Below are positions 55,805 to 64,000 of a stretch of 64,000 bases of DNA, in pieces (positions within the stretch are counted from its first letter, which is position 1; each line of letters opens with the position of its first letter). The stretch is from Rhipicephalus microplus (taxonomy: Eukaryota > Arthropoda > Arachnida > Ixodida > Ixodidae): positions 460,079,376 through 460,143,375 of the forward strand of contig NC_134710.1 in the NCBI RefSeq assembly GCF_043290135.1, read 5' to 3'. The notes beneath the pieces were generated by a model, which did not search any database, was not told where the DNA came from, and saw only the letters and a list, made by a program, of their open reading frames with translations. Both the position numbers and the translations under genes were made by a program.

Positions 55805-57512
55805 ATGACAGAACCATCGGCTGACCTCCACATCCCCAAGTACACCGGATCAGCGGACGACGGACCCGTACAGGTCTGGTTCAACCTGTTTGAACTCCAC
55901 GCTACCGCTGCATCTTGGTCGGAACGGGAGATGGTTACGAACTTCAGCGACTACATCACCGGTGAGGCATTCAAATTTTACCTAATTCACATATTCGAGA
56001 ATGACGAGTCATGGCAAAAAATAAAAGAGCAGATGATTACTCATTTCAATGACTATGACCAAGACTTCTCATTGCCAACCATCTAGAGACAACTGCACAC
56101 TATCGTCAATTGCCTAAGCAGTCCTCAAGCACTCGAAAGTCCAGCGCGAATCGACAAGTGCCTCAAGACGAAGTGGCACATGCGTTTACTTACAGAAGGC
56201 CATGCATACATTGGGAAAAACCCAACCGTCAAGCGCATCTTCGTTGTACACGAAAGTCGGCATTTCCGAAGTCATCGCTTCAGCATATGACACGAGACGT
56301 TGCTGAACCACCTGACGCCCTGCACTCTTCGTCTCGCATACGTGGTCCACCTCCTGGGATTTGGTCACGCGGTTCTTCAAGCGCTCCTAACGCTCACCAC
56401 TTACCTTATAAGGACGCCGTATTCATGGCAGATGACCTGGGGCATCGGAAAAATACTCTGCCAAGCGATTCTTCTTCCGTACGGTTTCATGTATCACCGT
56501 CCGGTGCACACACCCCCGAGAGTCCAAACAAAACAGAAGGCTCAAACGCATCGAACGTCGCACGCTACCAGGCGCAAGAACTACTCGCAGTGAACAGCGA
56601 AAAAGAGCCCCTGAAGAGCTTCGTGTCATTTTTATGGCCCCGCAGACTTGCCAAAATCTGCAGTTCAAACCTAGTAATGCCAAGTCACCTGTGGGGCCCA
56701 CATGCAAAGCTCACTAATTCAGGAATCGAACAAATTCAGAAGAGCATGATACATCAAACCTCACACACAGTTGTCCTTTGGAAGCGCCCGTAATGAACTC
56801 CGTCACCGAAGCCTCTGAGGAGCATGCTAGCAATGATGACGCTTTTTCAACTATGCCAGACAAGGAAGACACCAGTTCACCATTCATCAGCTGTCTACAA
56901 GACGCGTCAAACACCGAAGGAAATGAATGCCCCATTCCGGAAAGGGCGCTAGTACAGCCATCTCTTCAGCAGCCTCAGGAAAGCAAGCAAAGCCAAGTTC
57001 ATAAACTCATGCTACAACGACAGAGGCTGCGACGAGGGCATCGACGAATGCAAAATTCAACGGAAGCGCACTCACCAATAAAAGAACATCGAAAAATAAG
57101 ATCTCTAAACCAAAGACAAATTCAAGATGTCAGACACTTTCGCACAAAGAAAAGTCACCAGGGACACTCCCTGCCTCAGCTATTACACCGACTGCACCAC
57201 CACAGAAAACACCGAGAAAGACGTGGAAGCACTGCTTGCACACCGCAAGCACTCAGGCACTTCATCACAGTCTGTCAAAAAGCACGAAAGCAAGACGCAC
57301 CGGGATTGCACCATTCACGACGAAAAATGCGACGCCAACAAACTGTCGATTTTGCAAGAAATTCCAGCCTCGTTCATTCCTCGAAAGAACGCTGGCTGCG
57401 TTTGCATCGGTTTCCCCCGCCCAAAGCATGCTTATGTCATCCAGAGCGTAACAGCCAGCCTCGCCCACCAGAGCCGTACTTGATAACCCTGGACTGCTGC
57501 CCTCTCCTGTGA
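55805..57512 (+). pseudogene. gag-like protein of mini LTR element 1
   Basis: The first frame (ATG at 55805 within 55730-56086) has IPKYTGSADDGPVQVWFNLF, TGEAFKFYLIHIF and WQKIKEQMITHFNDY, a retrotransposon gag capsid pattern (GxAxxFY, then WxxIKxxMxxxF). It stops at 56084. 56110-56793 and 56778-57512 continue in other frames as basic, Ser/Pro/Arg-rich sequence. A late CRFCKKF motif (about 57350) is half of a possible zinc site. Without pol, it could only move using enzymes of another element. Confidence 0.55.
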
Positions 57513-57650
57513 AGTCTGTGCGATCTTACGGAACTTCGATGTGATGTGGAACTACAGCCCATTTAGACATTTTTTTGTGTTTCAGGATTACTTGTTCATC
57601 ATGTATTTTAATAAGTAATGCGAGCATTCTTTCGGGGGGAGGGGGAATCA

Positions 57651-57861
<211 letters not shown>

Positions 57862-57959
57862 TGGGAGTAATAATTTAATGCGCCAGTTAAGTTAGTCTTC
57901 GAGAAGGTATGGGATATGGCACAACGGGATCGTTGTCAACAACAATAAATATATTTCCC

Positions 57960-57995
57960 AACAGTTTCGGGAGGGGTCCTCCCTTCATCAGGGGA
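57960..57995 (-). ncRNA. Hammerhead-ribozyme-like core, left arm
   Basis: Minus-strand copy of the motif described at 58457-58496: CTGATGA (complement 57985-57991), a 6-bp stem with a 3-base loop, then GAAAC (complement 57964-57968). Confidence 0.4.
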
Positions 57996-58456
57996 TGAGT
58001 TATACTGACATGAGCTTCCAAACTTCATTGCTGCCGCGTCCCTCTCACCTTGAAAGATGTTTGCGAGAGTGAGAGGGAACTAGAAAAAGAAAAAAAACAA
58101 AAAAGAGGGAGAAAAGAAGACGAAAAAAAAGAAAAGAAAGAAAGTAAGAAAGAGGAAGAACCACTGTCAACACTGAGAACGAAGCCAACTGTCCGTCTAC
58201 ATCCACATACGGTTCATATCACGTGCTGTTCTGAACAGCACGTGATATGAACCGTATGTGGATGTGGACGGACAGTTGGCTTCGTTCTCAGTGTTGACAG
58301 TGGTTCTTCCTCTTTTTTTCTTTCTTTTCTTTCTTTTTTTTCGTCTTTTTTTTGTTTTTTTCTTTTTTCTAGTTCCCTCTCACTCTCGCAAACATCTTTC
58401 AAGGCGAGAGGGACGCGGCCGCAATGAAGTTTGGAAGCTCATGTCAGTATAACTCA

Positions 58457-58496
58457 TCCCCTGATGAAGGGAGGACCCCTCCCGAAACTGTTGGGA
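58457..58496 (+). ncRNA. Hammerhead-ribozyme-like core, right arm
   Basis: CTGATGA at 58461-58467, then A, then GGGAGG-ACC-CCTCCC (58469-58483, a perfect 6-bp stem II), then GAAAC (58484-58488) and TGTT before GGGA (58493-58496). GGGA can pair with TCCC (58457-58460) as stem I. Stem III would be only two pairs with a one-base loop, so it could form only between two molecules, as known for minimal hammerheads of Penelope-like elements. The extra A after CTGATGA is a deviation that may reduce or abolish cleavage. Confidence 0.42.
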
Positions 58497-58543
58497 AATA
58501 AATATATTTATCCTTGTTGACAACGCTACCATTGTGCCATATC

Positions 58544-58547
<4 letters not shown>

Positions 58548-58598
<51 letters not shown>
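58548..58598 (+). repeat. (TA)n microsatellite
   Basis: About 25 TA units, followed by GCGCGCGC at 58599-58606. Confidence 0.95.
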
Positions 58599-58599
<1 letters not shown>

Positions 58600-58701
58600 C
58601 GCGCGCGTAGCTAGAGCAAAGAAAAGAAGAACGAAGTCAGAATAAGAACAGCTGGCCCCGGATTGGGTGTTGTCTCTTGTTCTCTGTCAAGTACATCACA
58701 A

Positions 58702-58720
58702 TGGCGCTGTCGATGGGTGC
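58702..58720 (+). promoter_or_regulatory. Primer-binding-site-like sequence of mini element 2
   Basis: TGGCGCTGTCGATGGGTGC begins one base after the LTR's terminal CA. The tRNA partner was not identified. Confidence 0.5.
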
Positions 58721-58730
58721 AGTCCGATAA

Positions 58731-60880
58731 GTGAACCCTCTGCAGAAAGTAACCGGTACCTGTCTTCGTGGTTCGTCGGCAGCGCGGGCTTCTCCATCAA
58801 GGAACGCCGTTCCCGCTTCCTTGGCGATGGGGTCCCACCCGCCACTTCAGCCACCCTTCAGAACACCTGTGGACAGCGTCCAAGCCTCCCCTGTGGTTCT
58901 AGGCAATGACCTGATTGAAACCCTGCCACGGTTTCATGGCAGGGATCCGCACCGGCTCCTGTCCCTTGGGAGTGCCACTCACTTTTCCCATGGCCTACAT
59001 TCCCGTTGCGGTACTTTTTCAACAAACCAGCCACCACGGAACGCCGTCCAGGCTTCCCTGCTCGCCAACCTCACCGGGGTGAGTGCTGCTATTTCTACTT
59101 ACTCAAAGACCACGATCACTGACTCTTCGGGCTTAACGCCTGACAGCACCGCGGACCTGCGGCGTACCATTGCGTTACTCCGCGTCGAGACTAACGAAGT
59201 GATAGCGTTGATCGCCGAGGAAGCTCCTACATTGTTGCCAGCATTGTTTGACATTAACGCAGTGTTGAATGTAGCTGCCTCATACGACCTTGAGGCAAGC
59301 ACACCGGAGCAACGCAGGCAGACTCGGTCTTCTCTCATCGAGCTCTCACACCAGCTCGACTGCTTCGCGTCGGTGATCTCTGCGTTGCCATCTGCCACCC
59401 CACAATCACCAGCCGTCTGAGAACTACCGGAATTTCACGGGGTCCGGAACGACGCCGACAGCTGGGTGGCAACCGTCAACGAGCTAGCAATGCGCGCAGC
59501 CTGGACAGAAATCGGAAATGGTATGTGGCCATAGACCATCTTCGGGAACGTGCAGCGGCGTGGCATCAGTATGAACGCTGGAAGCAGCAGTTATGGGGGG
59601 AGTGGAGCTGCAAGCTCATAGCTGCTACTGGTCGTAATCCTTACCACCTCTCCACCACCACCCCGTCTAACCTGGCCGGTATTGAGGAGCAAGCTCCAGA
59701 GGCTTTCCACCTCGAGACTGCAGCTGTGCGCTGCAGCTTAGCACACGAGAAGTTAGACACTTTGTCAATACCCGAAACAGGTTCACTGCGGCCAGAGGCC
59801 GCTACCAAAGTCGGACCTCTTGAAGGGTGTTGCTCCAACGAAACAGCCGCAGAGAATCATCTCGACAGTGCTGCATTGCCCTTCACCGACGCACCCCCAT
59901 TCGCACACCGAGTTGAAGTGGAGCAACACCTCGAAGGTTCCTCGAAGCCCTCCATCCGCACGGCAGAAAGCTTCTGCACCTGTCCTACGAATGACGTCAG
60001 GCGCAGGTGCGATACTCCATCGCTGCTCTCAGTATCCGCGCTGGTACGCGACGCCATCATGTCAGTGGAAGAGGCTGATACCAGCCCTCATACAGCTCAG
60101 AGAAGCTAGCCCCAATATCACCTTCACTGAGGCAAGTGGAGACACCAGCATCGCCTATGCTTGAACCGCCTACGGTCTTGGCACCGGTAGAGCCCAAGAT
60201 AACTACTGCTGGTCTAACTGACCAAGATCATGAGGAGAAAGTTGGCGCTCAAGATGCAGACAGCAGCCAATACGATGACAGCTTCACAAAATGTCCTGCC
60301 GCAGCCGCAGATGCCAAAATCGGCCGTAAGTTATGTTCTCTGCCACACATCTCCGAAGTTGCGTATCCATTCTCGACCCAAACCAAGGTAACAGCGTGTC
60401 TCTTGGGATACTCTTGCGGCTACCCACGTCCGGAGTTCAACGTCTGCCGCAGATTTTGCGGCCCGTCCGAAGTGCGCTGCCAGGTGCATGTTTAGCTGCT
60501 GCCCACACAGAGTCTCTGCATGGCCGAGACGGACCACAACGATGCAGCGAGTATCGACCTCCCGATAGACTTGTGGAAGACTCTGGCACTCAGTTTCAGC
60601 GTGGCCAAGGCCGACCTCCGAGATGCAGCCAGTATATCGACGGCCAGATCTACCTTTGGCAGATACCGGGACCAAATCGCGGCACGGCCGAGAGCGTCGG
60701 CCACAACGGGGCAGCCAGTGCCATCCACCAGAAACGCTTCCTGCAGACCATCGTTCTATGTTGCATTGTGGCCCGGGCTGGCCACCATGATGCAGCCAAG
60801 CCCGCCCACCAGAAACTTTGCCGCCAGCTCCGCGTGCGCGCAGTCATGGCCGAGTGTCATGACCAAGGAAGACGCTGCCA
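58731..60880 (+). pseudogene. gag-like protein of mini LTR element 2
   Basis: The first frame (58731-59420, 229 codons) has a Ser/Pro-rich start, then a helical stretch (DLRRTIALLRVETNEVIALI, EQRRQTRSSLIELSHQLDCF). After a stop it continues LPEFHGVRNDADSWVATVNE (gag-type FxG...W), then in another frame HLRERAAAWHQYERWKQQLW (59525-60109; the W...F/W pattern of gag capsids). The C-terminal half is Ser/Thr/Pro-rich in several frames with scattered Cys and no zinc knuckle. Without pol it cannot move by itself. Confidence 0.5.
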
Positions 60881-60893
60881 CTTCGGTGCACGG

Positions 60894-60987
60894 GTAGCTA
60901 GAGCAAAGAAGAGAAGAACAAAGTCAGAATAAAAACAGCTGGCCCAGGATCGGGTGTTGTCTCTTGTTCTCTGTCTAGTACATCACA
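60894..60987 (+). repeat. Right LTR of mini LTR element 2
   Basis: Same sequence as 58607-58700 apart from six substitutions; contains AGAATAAAAAC. Confidence 0.65.
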
Positions 60988-61679
60988 ATATATATATGAT
61001 GTCACCCAATGCCCATGCACGCCATCGTAATTTCAAATCCGTGACTATCATACCATGTCTGATGTGCTCAATATCCGATTCAAGAGCGACACTTATTTTT
61101 GCCAAATTGTCACCGACGGGTGGCTGATACCAGATGATTGCCTAGTGTTGATGTGAAATGTTTTCGCGATCTTTCGTGCCATGCGATCATGGTGTTAAAC
61201 AGTATGATTGTACTCAAAAAGCATGCCACGCATCTACATTTTGTACAATATATGGCCTAAAGCGTTAGCGGCCTGCCCTTTGAAGATGACTGGTGCTCGT
61301 TTAGGCGAAACAAGGTTAAACGCTCATAGAAAAAAAAACCTTGTGCTTAATCTTGCAAGTTTGTGCGCCTCCTCATCTGACAGCATCCAGCTTTTTCCTA
61401 ACCATGGAATATAGCTTAACTACTTTATTCTTGGTCATGAGAACAACCTTTGTCGCATACCTATGGGCAGTATTTTTTAATTCGGTGTGACAATGCATGT
61501 ACAGCTACAGCCACGTTTGTGTAGAGCGTGTCAGCAGCCAGTTTAGGCTCCGCGACATGAAACAGACAGTTTCGGGCTCTGAAGTGGTGTATCGGGAACA
61601 TTCGTGTCCTTGCTGTGAGGCTGACCACATCAAAGCCTGACACTGCCTCGAGGTTTCACCCCATAAAGCGAAAACCAGC
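60988..61679. other. No recognised gene
   Basis: A short TA run at 60988-60998, then uncharacterised sequence with short frames. Confidence 0.4.
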
Positions 61680-61927
61680 TGCTTGCGTGCTCTACACAAA
61701 CGAGGCCACGGCTGTACGTACGGTATTGCAACTTCTATACTTCGTTCACGTTTCTGCTGGTGATCTTTGCTGCCTTTAATATGCTTAATTAGGCGCCTGC
61801 AAATTTCCTGCAAAACATACTCGGGAAAGCCGGCGTCTTTTCGCCTAATAACCTGCTCCCTGCAGCTCTCCCATGTCACATGATGACACGACTTGGTAAC
61901 TGTGCATTTCTGACAAGATGTGGCCAC
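61680..61927 (-). pseudogene. Penelope-like element fragment
   Basis: The minus-strand frame from 61927 (140 codons, its last ~55 not alignable) has CREQVIRRKDAGFPEYVLQE, ICRRLIKHIKG and VAIPYVQPW. This is the pattern that follows the RT in Penelope-like elements (AGFPxxxL ... IPYVH), just before the GIY-YIG endonuclease. No intact GIY-YIG block is readable downstream (61460-61680), so it is a truncated remnant. The assignment is from memory of arthropod Penelope proteins and is moderate. Confidence 0.5.
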
Positions 61928-61929
61928 TT

Positions 61930-63796
61930 CGTTTTTATTTACCTTGAAATGAAAGGAGTGGTAGTGTTTGAGTGTGCGCTAAAGATAACTAGCAATAATA
62001 CTTCAGTTCGTTTTTTTTATTGTTTTACTTCACCAAAATCAAATGAATAACACTAGAGCTTCTTCACTGACTGCACGAAATGCTAAAAATAGCTGCTTCA
62101 GCGAAATGTACGTTTCTCATGATGCCCGACTTCCGGCATCGTCTGCTATGGCCACCTGTATAAACGAATATGACGGGAGCCCATTACGCTGCTTTTGTAA
62201 AGGGTAACGAGTCCTTCTGTGTAGTATGACCACTGCTGGGCGCTGATACGTGCTTATGGTGAAGAAACGTATTTTGCTGCAAAAACGCTAGCATCCGTGC
62301 TACTGCATTCATTTATTTGCATCTATAGGCGGGTCGTCGCTGACACAACAAGGATGTACAAGTTTGCATTCCTCTTTAGCACACATAGCCCGGCAAAGCG
62401 CAGAGAAAGTGGATTTCAACCTTTGTGGGAAGCAACCAAGCATTCTTTCAGCGGCACGAACCCGCATACTTGCTGCTACGATTGCAGGCAAATGCGAGAG
62501 CCCCACGCACGAGCCTGCCTCATTCAAAGTTGTAGCTAGGTAAAATTTCACATTAGAAAAATTTCTCTGCGGCACGATATTAATATTTATTGTGCAAGTT
62601 TTCTATGGTAGTCAAACGCACACAAGCAATTGCCATCAAGCAGCACAGCGGCGACTTTTTTAGATCATTGGCTCCATTCTGCCGTTTTTGTAGAGTGAAA
62701 CACAATAGAGAAATGCTTTTCCGACTGCGCTTGATCGCGATAGTAAGTGCAACGTGTACCAGCCAGTCGTGTTACTCCGCGTTTTTGGGTAAGCATGCTG
62801 TAAGGTCTCGTTACCGTGATGTAAATGGCAATTGCAAGTTTCAGTAAAAACATCAGGGTGCAGTCTTTTACAGCTTTATTGATCAATTATATGATATTTC
62901 ACAGCAGCTGTTAGAATGTGAATAAGCTTTTGAAGCTGACCACGTTATCACCTGCAGCTCACAACAACAGAGAGAACAAGCGACTGTGGCTATGGGTCAA
63001 GTCTACAGACGTAATTCTCCAGATAGAAAACCTGGAAGCTCAAGTCGACATTCGCGGACGGGAAGCCGCGTGGTCAAGAACACACATTAGGACAACATGG
63101 AAACCTAGGAGAGGAGGTGGCACAGACTGCGGTAAAGGTTGCGAAAATTGCCTTAGAGAGAGAAGTAACCTTTAGCAGACTCAAGCGGCACATGTAGGCG
63201 ATACGGAAGAAAGTTGTGTCGGTCAAGCACGCTGGTCAAACACGCAGAGGCTATAGGCCACAAATATACTGGCATAGGGTAAGATAAGAGAAACAGCAAA
63301 GAACTGAACTTCTCGGTTTTATCTCGAATCTTTTACAATTAAAACAACGGCACAAATTCCTAAATGTAATGACGATAACTTCCCCAACATGCATGCATGT
63401 ACGTCATATATTCAGATATACAATATATAACCGGACTATCCACGCATTCATTTTTGTTATGAACAAGGCTGCTGTGAGAAAACTGAAACAATCAGATTTT
63501 GTGTAAGCACTCATGGTCGATATTCACTCTAAGCTGATGGGGTTAAAATAACAACCAGAACAAAACGAGGTATAAAGAGATGACTACAGCTACTGTGGCA
63601 CGCAGCAGATTTACAGCAGTTTTCCAGATTGTGAAGTCTCCAAAAGCTCGCACACAGGGCGTGAGAGAAAAACAAAAGCTATTCAAAAGAAAACACTGTG
63701 CCAACATGGACAAAAAAACGCATTCAACCACCTGATACATTTCGGCCAAGCGAAGCGAGATCACGTGATTCAACCCAGCAAGTCACAAAGTTTGTA
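61930..63796. other. No recognised gene
   Basis: Several frames of 60-90 codons (62297-62575 both strands, 62590-62847, 62918-63175) lack recognisable motifs. None has clear splice signals at both ends. Confidence 0.4.
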
Positions 63797-63836
63797 CATA
63801 TGGTGGTTTCGGGACGTTAAACACCACATATAAATT
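63797..63836 (+). mobile_element. Ruka-like SINE 3' tail only
   Basis: CATATGGTGGTTTCGGGACG followed by TTAAACACCACATATAAA matches the last ~40 bases of the SINE. Confidence 0.7.
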
Positions 63837-63917
63837 TATCACAGAGTTGGGAGCACCCGCGCTTCTTGTGGTGGACCTGGCGCCCAATATTTTGGCACGA
63901 GCATAACAGCTTGTACC

Positions 63918-64000
63918 ATGCGTTATCATTGCAAGGGGACTATGGGAAAAGACGGTGAGTATAAGCTCGCCATATACAACGATGAGTGCGCTTTGGCAGC
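63918..64000 (+). other. Open stretch at the window edge, possible exon start
   Basis: From an ATG at about 63919 the frame MRYHCKGTMGKDGEYKLAIY stays open to the window end. A GTGAGTATAA donor-like sequence lies inside it (63955). Too short to call. Confidence 0.2.

Larger units (their letters stand above)
57909..58547. repeat. ~640-bp inverted repeat (palindrome), centre 58232
   Basis: Left arm 57909-58231 and right arm 58233-58547 are reverse complements with a single unpaired central base: CACGTGCTGTTC, T, GAACAGCACGTG. The arms include a purine-rich (pyrimidine on the right) low-complexity stretch of about 80 bases. They differ by several substitutions and an ~8-base length difference. 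TA runs lie on both sides. Confidence 0.92.
58607..60987 (+). mobile_element. Mini LTR element 2 (~94-bp LTRs, gag-like only)
   Basis: Direct repeats GTAGCTAGAGCAAAG...GTACATCACA at 58607-58700 and 60894-60987, with six differences by my reading. TGGCGCTGTCGATGGGTGC directly after the left one looks like a primer-binding site (TGG start). The interior has gag-like frames and no pol domains. The LTR start is uncertain because neither copy begins TG at this point. It is bounded by TA runs on both sides. Confidence 0.65.

Noticed and set aside
56110..56793. A 227-codon gene of its own
   Set aside because: It lies inside mini LTR element 1 and probably continues the gag-like protein after a frame break; no start context or known domain.
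58050..58402. Two opposite-strand Lys/Glu-rich proteins (58050-58250 plus, 58214-58402 minus)
   Set aside because: They are the same sequence read from the two arms of the palindrome through a purine-rich low-complexity run.
57909..58547. Palindrome as an assembly fold-back artefact
   Set aside because: The arms differ at several positions and in length, and the outer ends end in TA runs of different length; still worth a read check.

Overview
This window looks like repeat-dense intergenic or intronic DNA from a hard tick (Ixodidae, probably a Rhipicephalus-like metastriate). The main reason is the many copies of a short interspersed element with a tRNA-like head (box A-like TGGTCTAGTGGCTA, box B-like GGTTCGAATCC) that matches my memory of the tick SINE called Ruka. 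The LINE, Gypsy and Penelope-like protein fragments also read as tick families. I see no bacterial genes, no rRNA, no functional tRNA, no CRISPR array and no complete host gene. One stop-free block with good splice signals (40052-40289, minus) is a candidate host exon.

Layout. 1-3.7 kb: minus-strand LINE with zinc-finger, coiled-coil, SGNH-esterase, endonuclease and RT remains; its 3' end lies outside the window. 5.6-7.5 kb: minus-strand Gypsy pol remnant with a SINE in its RNase H/integrase part. 8.4-11.5 kb: copy A of a segment ending in Gypsy gag; copy B is at 42.8-46.4 kb and continues into a decayed pol to 51.2 kb. 11.7-17.5 and 18.3-23.9 kb: two minus-strand I-clade LINEs in tandem orientation. 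24.1-25.6 kb: RTE-like LINE wreck. 25.6-31.5 kb: a non-coding repeat (X) split by a young LTR element (26428-30966). A second, uninterrupted copy of X lies at 53.1-54.3 kb. 33.5-37.5 kb: plus-strand copy of the esterase LINE. 37.5-42.8 kb: mostly unassigned, with an endonuclease-like fragment, the candidate exon and several SINEs. 55.5-61.0 kb: TA-microsatellite-rich cluster with two mini LTR elements that keep only gag-like reading frames, on either side of a ~640-bp palindrome. 61.7-61.9 kb: Penelope-like fragment.

How it fits together. The genes here are element genes, not a host pathway, and the interest lies in nesting and in unusual architectures. The LTR element at 26.4-31.0 kb has near-identical 726-bp LTRs and a 5-bp target duplication. 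It carries gag, protease and integrase but no reverse transcriptase or RNase H. Its protease runs into the integrase without RT between, which recalls Gmr1-type Gypsy elements (integrase before RT) with the RT end lost. The palindrome is two head-to-head copies of a sequence holding a hammerhead-ribozyme-like core, a feature known from Penelope-like elements. Many SINE insertions can be dated relative to their hosts because a paralogous empty site is present in the same window.
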